DNA of 64,000 nt from UMGS1590 sp900552455. Lineage in GTDB: Bacteria > Bacillota > Peptococcia > Peptococcales > Peptococcaceae. The stretch is taken from the NCBI GenBank assembly GCA_963931105.1, contig OZ007004.1:2542001-2606000 (forward strand), in the 5' to 3' direction. The notes beneath the pieces are model-generated. The model was not told where the DNA came from and did not search any database. It worked only from the letters and a program-made list of their open reading frames with translations. The translations under genes were made by a program, and so were the position numbers. Position 1 is the stretch's first letter, and every line of letters starts with the position of its first letter. This document shows, piece by piece, positions 8,463 through 18,010 of the stretch.

Positions 8463-10895
8463 TCAGGCGCGGAGCTGGCCCTGGCAGTCGCGTTCGAGGG
8501 CGGCGACGATCTTGTCCATTTCGGCCTGCACGAGGTCGTCGGTGAGGGTCTGGTCGTCGGCCTGGAAGGTCAGCGAGAAGGCGACAGACTTCTTGCCGGC
8601 GCCCACCTGCAGCCCTTCGTAGATGTCGAAGACGCTGATGGCCTTGAGGTACGCTGGCTCAGCGCTGCGGATGGCAGCCTCGAGCTTGCCAACCTCCATG
8701 GCTTTGTCGACGACGACGGCGAGGTCGCGTGGCACAGCTGGATAGATCGGCGTTGGCTGGTACACTGGCACAACTTCGCCAATGCCGATGAGGGCGTCAA
8801 GGGCAAATTCCGCTGCGAAAACCGGCGCCTTGAGGTCATAGTTTTTCACAACGAGCGGATGCAGCTCGCCGAAGATGCCGGCGTAAACATCGCCGATGTA
8901 GAGGGCGGCGGTGCGGCCTGGGTGCCACGTTGGGTCGCCGGTCACAGCTTCCACGTGCCAGTCTGTGATGTGCAGCGCAGCGAGGAGATTTTCCACGATG
9001 CCCTTGAGGTAGTAGAAATCGTAGGCCTTCTGGCTGCCCTGCCAGTCGCGCGGCGTCTGGCCGGTGAGACCGATGACGAGGTGCTGCTCTTCGTGGGCGA
9101 GGTTGTCCATGGTCAGCGCGTGATCACTGGAGAAAACAGAGCTGGCTTCGAAGAAGGCGAGATCCTGCTGGTGATGGTGCACGTTTGCAGCGATGGTGTC
9201 GAGCAGGCATGGCAGGAGGCTCGTGCGCATGACGCTGATCTCTTCGCTGAGGGGATTGGAGATGGCAATCTGGTTGCGGCGCACGTCGTCTGCAGCCAGG
9301 CGCAGCAGGTCGCTGTGCTTTGGATGGATGAAGCTGTAGGTGACGATCTCGTCGAGACCGAGACCAGCCAGCGTGTTTTTGATATGGTCGGTAAGGCGCT
9401 GCGCCGGTGTCAGCACGCCAGGATTGGTGGCGCCGTATGGCAGGGTTTCCGGAATGTTGTCAAGGCCGTAGAGGCGCGCGATCTCTTCGATCAGGTCCTC
9501 CTGGATGGAAATATCCGGACGATGGCTAGGCACCTTCACAGTGAGGCCGTCGGCGTCTTCCTCGAGGATCTCAAAGCCGAGATCGAGGAGATAGCCGCGC
9601 ATCTCTGCAAATGGGATCTCTGTGCCAAGAACGTCGTTGGCCTTCTGATACTTCATGCTGACGACGACTGGCTCGTGCTTCGTTGGGTATTCGTCGATCT
9701 GGCCCTGCACCAGCGTCGCGCCGGTAGTCTGCACCATGAGATCGGCTGCGCGCCAGCCAGCCAGCGGCGTGGTCGTGATGTCGAGGCCCTTTTCGTTGCG
9801 CTGGGCTGCTTCTGTGCGCAGGTTCAGCGCCACCTCTGTGCGGCGGACGTTGTGGGCGTTGAAGCAGGCGGATTCGATCATGACTTCCGTGGTGGAATCT
9901 TCGATCTCGGTGTTTTCGCCGCCCATGACGCCGGCAATGCCGATGGCGCGCTCGCCGTCACAGATCAGGAGCATCTCATCGGTGAGGGCGCGGTCCTGGC
10001 CGTCGAGGGTGGTGATGTGCTCGCCGGCTTCGGCGGTGCGCACGATGATCTCCTGCCCGGCGAGGGTGGTGTAGTCATAGGCGTGCAGCGGCTGGCCGAG
10101 CTCCATCATGACATAGTTGGTGATGTCGACAAGGTTGGAGATTGGGCGCATGCCGGCGCACTGCAGACGGTGCTCCATCCAGATCGGCGAGCGGCCAACC
10201 TTCGCACCAGTGACCATGGTGCCCGTGAAGCGGTGGCAGAGCTCCGGCGCCTGGATCGTGACCTTCATCTTGCCATTGATCTCGTCGCCAGCGGTGGTGG
10301 TCACCTCGATCGGACGCACCGGTTTTTTCAGGAGCGCACCGACTTCGCGGGCAATGTTGTAGACGCTCAGGCAGTCGGAGCGGTTTGGCGTCAGGTCAAC
10401 GTCGAGGACCCAGTCGTTCATGCCCAGGTAGTCCATGACGTCGGCGCCCAGCGGCGCATCCTCCGGCAGCACGCGGATGCCGTCCTTGTCGGCTGGGGCA
10501 ACGAGGTCTTCGTCAACGCCGATCTCCTGCATCGAGCAGATCATGCCGTTGGATTCTTCGCCGCGCAGCTTCGTGGCAGTGATCACAACATCGCCAGGAA
10601 GCGTCGCGCCAACCTGCGCGAACATCACCTTCTGGCCAGCAGCCACGTTTGGCGCGCCGCAGACAACCTTGATCACATTCTCGCCATCGGTGGTGACGGT
10701 GCAGCAATGGAGATGGTCAGAGTTTGGATGATCCTCACAGGTCAGCACCTTTGCCACAACGACATTCTTGACGCCCTTGTTCGTTGGCTCCACGCCAGCG
10801 ATCTCCACACCAGCGCGGGTGATGATCTCTGCCAGCTCCTCGGCAGATGGTTCGATATCAACGTATTCTTTTAACCAATTATATGAAACTAACAT
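8463..10895 (-). CDS. pheT: Phenylalanyl-tRNA synthetase beta subunit
   Basis: Beta chain of the alpha2-beta2 PheRS, which charges tRNA-Phe. 810 residues is normal for bacterial PheT. Domains in order: the short N-terminal B1 start (NWLKEYVDI), an EMAP/tRNA-binding fold (VVAKVLTCEDHPNSDHLHCC, residues ~40-150), B3/B4 editing region (~210-390), B5 (~400-475), the catalytic-like core (~480-690) and a C-terminal FDX-ACB anticodon-binding domain (~715-808, beginning PIYPAVPRDLAVVV). AGGAGG lies five bases before the ATG. Cotranscribed after pheS under T-box control. Confidence 0.97.
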   Translation of the reverse strand: MLVSYNWLKEYVDIEPSAEELAEIITRAGVEIAGVEPTNKGVKNVVVAKVLTCEDHPNSDHLHCCTVTTDGENVIKVVCGAPNVAAGQKVMFAQVGATLPGDVVITATKLRGEESNGMICSMQEIGVDEDLVAPADKDGIRVLPEDAPLGADVMDYLGMNDWVLDVDLTPNRSDCLSVYNIAREVGALLKKPVRPIEVTTTAGDEINGKMKVTIQAPELCHRFTGTMVTGAKVGRSPIWMEHRLQCAGMRPISNLVDITNYVMMELGQPLHAYDYTTLAGQEIIVRTAEAGEHITTLDGQDRALTDEMLLICDGERAIGIAGVMGGENTEIEDSTTEVMIESACFNAHNVRRTEVALNLRTEAAQRNEKGLDITTTPLAGWRAADLMVQTTGATLVQGQIDEYPTKHEPVVVSMKYQKANDVLGTEIPFAEMRGYLLDLGFEILEEDADGLTVKVPSHRPDISIQEDLIEEIARLYGLDNIPETLPYGATNPGVLTPAQRLTDHIKNTLAGLGLDEIVTYSFIHPKHSDLLRLAADDVRRNQIAISNPLSEEISVMRTSLLPCLLDTIAANVHHHQQDLAFFEASSVFSSDHALTMDNLAHEEQHLVIGLTGQTPRDWQGSQKAYDFYYLKGIVENLLAALHITDWHVEAVTGDPTWHPGRTAALYIGDVYAGIFGELHPLVVKNYDLKAPVFAAEFALDALIGIGEVVPVYQPTPIYPAVPRDLAVVVDKAMEVGKLEAAIRSAEPAYLKAISVFDIYEGLQVGAGKKSVAFSLTFQADDQTLTDDLVQAEMDKIVAALERDCQGQLRA

Positions 10896-10907
10896 GCGGA
10901 CCTCCTA

Positions 10908-11930
10908 TTAGAATTGCTTGAGGAAACGTTCGTCGTTGGCGAACAAGAGACGCAGATCATTGATGTCGTAGCGCAGCATCGCGATACGCTCAACGCCCAT
11001 GCCAAAGGCAAAGCCCGTGACCTTCTCCGGATCGTAGCCGCCAGCGCGGAGCACGTTTGGATGCACCATGCCGCTGCCGAGGATCTCCAGCCAGCCCGTG
11101 CCCTTGCAAACACGGCAGCCCTTGCCGCCGCAGGCCACACAGCTGATGTCAACCTCCGCCGATGGCTCCGTGAATGGGAAATAGCTTGGGCGCAGACGGA
11201 TCTTCACATCCTGGCCAAACATTTCACGCGCAAACGCCAGGAGCACGCCCTTGAGATCGGCCATCGTGATGTGCTCGTCGACTAGGAGCCCTTCGATCTG
11301 GTGGAACATTGGGCTGTGGGTCGCGTCGTCGTCGCGGCGATACACACGGCCTGGTGCGATGATCTTGACCGGCAGCTTGCCGTTCATTTTTTCCATCGCA
11401 TGCACCTGCACGCCAGAGGTCTGGGTGCGCAGCACCACCTTGTCGTTGATGTAGAAGGTGTCCTGCATATCGCGCGCCGGATGATCCGGTGGCAGATTCA
11501 GCGCCTCGAAGTTGTAGTAATCGCTTTCGATTTCCGGCCCTTCCGCAACCTCAAAACCGAGGCCCGTGAAGATGCGCTTGGCGTCGTTGACAACCTGAGT
11601 CAGCGGGTGCAGATGGCCCTGAGGCATGCTCGTGCCAGGGAGCGTCACGTCCAGCGTTTCGCCAGCAAGCTTCGCCTCCAAGGCTTTCGCGCGCAGTTCC
11701 TCGCTCTTTTCCTCCAGCGCCTGGCTGATCGCGTCGCGCACCGTGTTCGCCAGCTCGCCGATCACCGGGCGCTCCTCCTTCGAGAGCTTGCCCATGCCCT
11801 TCAAAATAGCAGTCAGCTCCCCTTTTTTGCCGAGGTATTTGACACGCAGGTCGTTGATCTTATCCAGGTCGTCCTGAGCCTTGATGGCTTCCAGAGCAGC
11901 CTCCTTGATTTGCATTAAAGCGTCTTTCAT
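10908..11930 (-). CDS. pheS: Phenylalanyl-tRNA synthetase alpha subunit
   Basis: Catalytic class II subunit. 340 residues: N-terminal coiled coil (residues 1-85, LGKKGELTAILKGMGKL), then the core with motif 2 (YRRDDDATHSPMFHQIEGL) and motif 3 (GFAFGMGVERIAMLRY). The CVACGGKGCRVCKGTGW segment near residue 270 is the Cys-rich insert common in bacterial PheS. First gene behind the Phe T-box; pheT follows after 12 bases. Confidence 0.97.
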   Translation of the reverse strand: MKDALMQIKEAALEAIKAQDDLDKINDLRVKYLGKKGELTAILKGMGKLSKEERPVIGELANTVRDAISQALEEKSEELRAKALEAKLAGETLDVTLPGTSMPQGHLHPLTQVVNDAKRIFTGLGFEVAEGPEIESDYYNFEALNLPPDHPARDMQDTFYINDKVVLRTQTSGVQVHAMEKMNGKLPVKIIAPGRVYRRDDDATHSPMFHQIEGLLVDEHITMADLKGVLLAFAREMFGQDVKIRLRPSYFPFTEPSAEVDISCVACGGKGCRVCKGTGWLEILGSGMVHPNVLRAGGYDPEKVTGFAFGMGVERIAMLRYDINDLRLLFANDERFLKQF

Positions 11931-11950
11931 TGTCTTCCTCCTTCAAAATT

Positions 11951-12205
11951 AAAAAGCACGCCCATCCCCAAGGGACGAGCGTGCCGTGGTACCACCCTAA
12001 TTATCCGCGAGTGCTCCCCGCAGATCACTTGTCGCGTTAACGCCGCCAACGCCATCCCCTACTCTGTTCAGGGACAGATACTCCCGGGCGAAATCCAGAC
12101 ACCTGCCGCTTCGAGAATGCTCTCAACCCCGCATCCCTCTCTGTGCAAAGCCACGCAAGCCGGCTCCCGTTCTTCGCTTCTTGCGCACAATCGTGCGCTA
12201 TGACA
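11951..12205 (-). promoter_or_regulatory. T-box leader of pheST
   Basis: The minus strand carries the conserved T-box AGGGTGGTACCACG (about 11984-11998), which pairs with the free CCA end of uncharged tRNA. It is followed by a terminator stem (GCACGC...GCGTGC, 11956-11984) and a T-rich tail reaching 11951. Upstream sequence to ~12205 should form the stem I region. A UUC triplet at 12117-12115 in a hairpin-like stretch (GCATTCTCGA) is a possible Phe specifier, but I could not fold stem I with certainty. By established T-box logic, uncharged tRNA-Phe favours the antiterminator and pheST expression. Confidence 0.88.
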
Positions 12206-12211
12206 GACTTT

Positions 12212-12240
12212 ATTATAAAATATAGCCTCGCGATTGTAAA
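12212..12240 (-). promoter_or_regulatory. Sigma-A promoter for the pheST operon
   Basis: Minus-strand TTTACA (12240-12235), a 17-base spacer and TATAAT (12217-12212): a near-consensus vegetative promoter immediately upstream of the T-box leader. Confidence 0.88.
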
Positions 12241-12251
12241 GGGGGATTTTT

Positions 12252-12306
12252 AGGTAGGAGGTAGCCCTTGCGGCCCACAGGGACGCGGCGGGGCTACCTC
12301 CTACCT
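12252..12306. repeat. 16-bp perfect inverted repeat between divergent genes
   Basis: AGGTAGGAGGTAGCCC (12252-12267) is the exact reverse complement of 12291-12306, with a 23-base GC-rich loop. It lies upstream of the pheST promoter and is not followed by a T-tract. It looks like a REP- or MITE-like palindromic unit rather than a terminator; whether it recurs in the genome cannot be seen here. Confidence 0.7.
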
Positions 12307-12402
12307 CAATAACACTTTCTCTCATTTTACCACAAAAATCTGATTGCTCAATCCACGTTTTCGTCGTACACTATACATATCATACATTAAGGAGTGACCC
12401 TC

Positions 12403-13344
12403 ATGTTACACGAATTCACTTTCCCATCCTACAACGAACGCGACAAGGTGCAGGCCTGGATCTATGTGCCGGCGACAGATCCCGTCGGCATCGTGCAGCT
12501 GGTGCATGGTTTTGGCGAGCATTCCCGCCGCTATTTCCACATGATCGTGCGCTATCTGGAAGCAGGCTTCATCGTCGCTGCCGATGACCACGTCGGCCAC
12601 GGCAAAACGGCTGAGATTAACGGCACCTGGGGCGACTGGGGCGACAAAGGTCCGGAAACGATGGTTGAAGACGAAAAACGTCTGATGGACATCGTCAAGG
12701 AAAAATATCCGGATCTGCCATACTTCTTCTTTGGCCACAGCATGGGCTCGGTGATCACACGCCAGTTCGTCGCTCGCTATGGCGCAGAGCTGGCTGGCGC
12801 AACGATCTGCGGCACCTGCGGCACCGTGCCAAAAATGGCAGAGGCGCGCCCTGTGATCGAAAAGCTGGTGGCCGATGGCAAAGGCAACGAAGCATCGCCA
12901 GAAGCAACAGTGGCGATGATGGGCTGGATGAGCGAACGCATTCCAGACGCCAAGCTGGGCAACGAATGGATCTGCCACGATCCTTATGTACAGGTCGACC
13001 ACGCCAACGATCCGTTCGACGGCTTCACAAAGCCAACGCTGAACAAATCCCTGCTCGATTTCATGAAGATGATCGATGACATCACCGGCGTTCAGTGGGC
13101 AGAGCGCGTGCCAACAGAACTGCCAATCTATTCCATCGCCGGCGACGAAGATCCGTTCGGGCTCTACGGCCAGGGCGTTTACGAAGCATCCAACTGGCTG
13201 GCCGACACCGGTCACGACATCACAACGCTCGTCTACCCAGGCTATCGCCACGAGATCCACAACTACGCCGATCTCAAGGACGAAGTCTGCGACGGTGTCA
13301 TCGAATTCATGCTCGATGCCATCGCTGATGACATGATGGAATAA
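12403..13344 (+). CDS. Alpha/beta hydrolase, monoacylglycerol lipase-like (serine aminopeptidase S33 family)
   Basis: Cytoplasmic serine hydrolase of the Hydrolase_4 group. Oxyanion region HGFGEHSRRY, nucleophile elbow GHSMGS, probable acid in AGDEDPFG and catalytic His in YPGYRHEIHN; 313 residues, normal for lysophospholipase/monoglyceride-lipase types. ATG at 12403 is preferred over an in-frame GTG at 12394, because GGAG then sits eight bases upstream. It is the only plus-strand gene of the chromosomal part and is monocistronic, ending in a bidirectional terminator. Substrate is inferred only as a small ester such as monoacylglycerol. Confidence 0.9.
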   Translation: MLHEFTFPSYNERDKVQAWIYVPATDPVGIVQLVHGFGEHSRRYFHMIVRYLEAGFIVAADDHVGHGKTAEINGTWGDWGDKGPETMVEDEKRLMDIVKEKYPDLPYFFFGHSMGSVITRQFVARYGAELAGATICGTCGTVPKMAEARPVIEKLVADGKGNEASPEATVAMMGWMSERIPDAKLGNEWICHDPYVQVDHANDPFDGFTKPTLNKSLLDFMKMIDDITGVQWAERVPTELPIYSIAGDEDPFGLYGQGVYEASNWLADTGHDITTLVYPGYRHEIHNYADLKDEVCDGVIEFMLDAIADDMME

Positions 13345-13354
13345 TACACACAGC

Positions 13355-13397
13355 AAACAAGCTCCGAGAAAACTGCGCGTTCTCTCGGAGCTTGTTT
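13355..13397. terminator. Bidirectional terminator between converging genes
   Basis: A 15-bp stem (13355-13369 with 13383-13397) reading AAACAAGCTCCGAGA on the left arm, with T's following on the plus strand and A-rich sequence preceding. It can serve the hydrolase (+) and the gatD end (-). Confidence 0.88.
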
Positions 13398-13417
13398 TAC
13401 TGTATGCAGATTTTCGT

Positions 13418-14077
13418 TTACATACTGTCCATTTTTCGTTCCACGGCCAGTTGGATCAAACGCTCGGCCAGGTGACGGTTGCGCACGAGCAGCGGCCCGT
13501 GAAAATAGGAACAGAATATATTCTTATAGATGGCGCCTTCGCCGCCATCTTCGCCGTTGTTGCCGTGACCGCTGACGACGCGCCCGAGGGGACGCTCGCC
13601 TTCGCCGAGGAAGGTGCGGCCGTTGTGGTTTTCGAAGCCAAGATAGGTTTCGCCGAACTCGTCGTTGACGATCTCGATGTCGCCGATGAAACGGGCGAGG
13701 TTTTCCTGATGCAGGGTGTAGTGCGGCAGCGCGCCGAGGCCCTGGATCTTTTCACCGTGAGCGGTTTCGTAATACTGGCCAATGAGCTGATAGCCGCCAC
13801 AGATGGCCAGGCCTACGCCACCGCGCTCAATGTATTTGACGAGCTCGTCGCGCTTGGACGGAAGGTCTTTGGCGATGACTTTCTGCTCGTGGTCCTGGCC
13901 GCCGCCGATGAAAAGAAGGTCAAAATCGTCGGCGATGAAGGGATCCTTCAGGCTCACCAATGTTGTCTCAACCTCAAGGCCTTTCTGGCGGGCGAGGTAT
14001 TGCAGCATGAGCAGGTTGCCGTTGTCGCCGTAGGTGTTGAGCAGATTTCCGTAAAGATGACAGATGCGCAGTTTCAT
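13418..14077 (-). CDS. gatD: Lipid II isoglutaminyl synthase, glutamine amidotransferase subunit
   Basis: Releases ammonia from glutamine for MurT, which amidates D-Glu of the lipid II stem peptide, a Gram-positive cell-wall modification. 219 residues of the CobB/CobQ-like class I amidotransferase fold: N-terminal KLRICHLYGNLLNTYGDNGN, GGGQDHEQ, nucleophile Cys in AICGGYQLIG (~residue 93), and the catalytic His in SYFHGPLL (~190). Its ATG overlaps the murT stop by 4 nt, giving near-equal expression of the two subunits. Confidence 0.93.
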   Translation of the reverse strand: MKLRICHLYGNLLNTYGDNGNLLMLQYLARQKGLEVETTLVSLKDPFIADDFDLLFIGGGQDHEQKVIAKDLPSKRDELVKYIERGGVGLAICGGYQLIGQYYETAHGEKIQGLGALPHYTLHQENLARFIGDIEIVNDEFGETYLGFENHNGRTFLGEGERPLGRVVSGHGNNGEDGGEGAIYKNIFCSYFHGPLLVRNRHLAERLIQLAVERKMDSM

Positions 14078-15426
14078 ATTGCCATGCCCTCCTTGAGATA
14101 GCCTTGTTCGGCGAATGTGTGGCGCAGATCAAGGGTCGCTGTGTAGGTGGCGAGGATGTAGACCTTGTCGGTCGGCGCTGCGGCGATCCAGTCTGCGATG
14201 TGGGTGAGATCCTGGTCGATGTGCTGCTCATCCAGCGGCAGTCCGGCGATCTCGAAGCGGGTGGAAAGCTCGGCAACGCGGATGCCGGAGAGGAGCACAG
14301 GGCGTCCGTGGGTGATCTGAACGAGCTTTTCAAAGTCACCGTCCCAGATCCAGCTGACGTCGGTGCCGTCAGCTGGGCGGTCGTTGAGCAGGGAAACGAG
14401 GGAGAACGGCGCAGGATCGGTGGCGAGCATCTCAACGATCTGGTTGAAGCCGACAGGGTTTTTGATGAGGTTCATGACGACGTCCTTGCCAGCGATGTTG
14501 ATGTGCTCCTGACGGCCAAAAACGCGCTTGGCAGCGTCAAAGCCGCGGCGGATGTAGTTGTCCTCGATGCCGAAATGCTTGGCAACGCTGGCTGCTGCGA
14601 GGGCGTTATAAATATTGTAGAGCCCGGCGATCGGCAGCTCGTAGTCGGTGCCGTCGATGGCGAAACGCGAGGATTCTGGCGTAAGCTCGCCGATGGCAGT
14701 GACGGCGTGGGCGAGTTCCGGCCGCTTGAAATCGCAGTACGGGCAATAGAATTTGCCGAGGTTGGAATAGGTCAGGAGCTTGTAGTGCAGGATGTTGTCG
14801 CAGTTCGGGCAAAGAATGCCGTCGGTGTTGTAATGGGCCATCTGCTCGCGGTCTGCTTCGTGGGAGAAACCGAAATATTCCACAGGGTTGTCAACCTTGA
14901 CGCTGGAAAAGATCGGCAGATCGCCGTTGGCGATGACGGTGGCCTCTGGCACCTGGGTAGCGCCGTCGAGCATGAGCTGGTAGGTGGTGTAGATCTCGCC
15001 GTAGCGGTCCATCTGGTCGCGGAAAAGATTGGTGAAAACGATGACTTCCGGGCGAATGTAACGTGTCACATGCTTGAGGGTCGCTTCATCGACTTCGAGG
15101 ACGGCGTATTTTGTCCCGACCTTCTGCTTTGGCGCGCCGAGGAAGCAGGAAATGATGCCCTGCAGGAGATTGGCGCCGGTGGGATTGGTGAGGACCTGGC
15201 CGTATTTTTCCTGGAAGATCTTCGTGATGAAGGAGGTCGTCAGGGTTTTGCCGTTGGTGCCGGTGACGATGACGGTGCGATAATCCTTAGCGAGGGTGGC
15301 GAGAATATTTGGATCGAGCTTGAGGGCGACCTTACCAGGCATGCTGGAACCGCCGCTGCGGGTTTTCTCGAGGATGGTTTTGGTGGCTTTGCCGGCGGTT
15401 TTGGCCAGCGTGGAACGGATGCTCAT
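14074..15426 (-). CDS. murT: Lipid II isoglutaminyl synthase, Mur-ligase-like subunit
   Basis: 450 residues. N-terminal Mur ligase central domain with P-loop VTGTNGKTLTTSF (~residue 55); a Cys4 ribbon (CPNCDNILHY...CPYCDFKRPE, ~residues 195-230) diagnostic of MurT; and the C-terminal DUF1727-type domain. With GatD it activates the alpha-carboxyl of D-Glu in lipid II with ATP and amidates it. It overlaps plsC upstream and gatD downstream by 4 nt each, so the cluster is tightly coupled. This supports a Gram-positive wall in the host. Confidence 0.94.
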   Translation of the reverse strand: MSIRSTLAKTAGKATKTILEKTRSGGSSMPGKVALKLDPNILATLAKDYRTVIVTGTNGKTLTTSFITKIFQEKYGQVLTNPTGANLLQGIISCFLGAPKQKVGTKYAVLEVDEATLKHVTRYIRPEVIVFTNLFRDQMDRYGEIYTTYQLMLDGATQVPEATVIANGDLPIFSSVKVDNPVEYFGFSHEADREQMAHYNTDGILCPNCDNILHYKLLTYSNLGKFYCPYCDFKRPELAHAVTAIGELTPESSRFAIDGTDYELPIAGLYNIYNALAAASVAKHFGIEDNYIRRGFDAAKRVFGRQEHINIAGKDVVMNLIKNPVGFNQIVEMLATDPAPFSLVSLLNDRPADGTDVSWIWDGDFEKLVQITHGRPVLLSGIRVAELSTRFEIAGLPLDEQHIDQDLTHIADWIAAAPTDKVYILATYTATLDLRHTFAEQGYLKEGMAI

Positions 15427-16196
15427 TCTTGGGCCCCCTTTTCTGTGGTTGGTTCCTCAGCGAGGATCTTACAGCCGACGACGGCTGCGATGTCAGACTG
15501 GATCTCGTCGGTGAGGGATTGGGTGTCGCGCCCCTTGTACTCCTCCGGCAGGATGGCCGGCAGGAAGGTGACGGTGACAGGCAGCGGTTTGAAGAAGAAG
15601 CTGCCGCGAGGCAGGACGTTGATGGTATTTTCGATGGCGAAAGGCACGATGGCAGCACCGGATTTGGTGGCGATCTTCAGGCTGCCAGGCTTGAACGGAC
15701 GCATGTCGCCGTTGTCAGAGCGGGTGCCTTCCGGGAAGATGCACATGCCGTGGTCGTATTTTTTCAGGAGCTTCGCTGCCGAGAGGATGATTTCCAGAGA
15801 TTTGCGGGATTCTGTGCGCGGCAGAAAATAGCTGCCGAGATCGGCCACCCAGCGTGAAAAGACAGGGATGCCATCGAGCTCTTCCTTGCAGATGAAGGCC
15901 GATGGGCGCGGAATGGCGGCGAGCATGACAGGCGGATCGGCCATGCTCTGGTGGTTGCCGACGTAGAGCACGGAGCCCTCCTGCGGCACGTTTTCCAGCC
16001 CTTCGACGGTGAGTTTGATGCCCAAGAGCCGGCAGCCGACGCGAGCCAGGCGATTGGCAAAGCGCCACATCGGCACCTGGGCTTCTTCAAACTGGCCGGC
16101 GGCAATGAGCCGTTCCACCTTGGCGCGCAGCGGCAGCCGGATCACAAGCACAGCGCCAAACCAGAGATAGGTGAAGATATTTCGCAGAATGGTCAT
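15423..16196 (-). CDS. plsC: 1-acyl-sn-glycerol-3-phosphate acyltransferase
   Basis: Membrane-associated enzyme making phosphatidic acid from lysophosphatidate. PlsC motif I NHQSMADPP (NHxxxxD), substrate motif FPEGTRSDNG and motif IV (IVPFAIENT) are all present; an N-terminal hydrophobic segment anchors it. ATG at 16196 is chosen for AAGGGG eight bases upstream; a GTG at 16205 overlapping the glnS stop is the alternative. The C-terminus overlaps murT by 4 nt. Usual length (~257 residues). Confidence 0.93.
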   Translation of the reverse strand: MTILRNIFTYLWFGAVLVIRLPLRAKVERLIAAGQFEEAQVPMWRFANRLARVGCRLLGIKLTVEGLENVPQEGSVLYVGNHQSMADPPVMLAAIPRPSAFICKEELDGIPVFSRWVADLGSYFLPRTESRKSLEIILSAAKLLKKYDHGMCIFPEGTRSDNGDMRPFKPGSLKIATKSGAAIVPFAIENTINVLPRGSFFFKPLPVTVTFLPAILPEEYKGRDTQSLTDEIQSDIAAVVGCKILAEEPTTEKGAQE

Positions 16197-16201
16197 CCCA
16201 C

Positions 16202-17872
<1,671 letters not shown>

Positions 17873-17962
17873 AAAGCGCCTCCTCTTTCGTATTTCATCA
17901 TATCATCTTATTATAATCCAGAAGCGCGCGCTCCGTCAACGCCTGCCCGCTCGTGGCTGGAA

Positions 17963-18000
17963 CAAAAAAGAGGACTGCGATTCTTTCGGATCACAGTCCT
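17963..18000 (-). terminator. Intrinsic terminator of the polyphosphate operon
   Basis: On the minus strand the stem AGGACTGTGATCC/ (with mismatch) GCAGTCCT (17971-18000) is followed by TTTTTT (17964-17969), just past the ppk1 stop. Confidence 0.85.
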
Positions 18001-18010
18001 TCTTTTTATC

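Noticed and set aside
8322..10874. 850-codon open frame on the plus strand
   Set aside because: Exact antisense of pheT; the composition is a frame shadow of GC-rich codons and pheT is unambiguous.
12406..13356. 316-codon minus-strand frame
   Set aside because: Antisense of the hydrolase, which has the SD, promoter side and catalytic motifs.
14104..15831. Long plus-strand frame over murT/plsC
   Set aside because: Shadow of murT and plsC; no ribosome site or recognisable domain.
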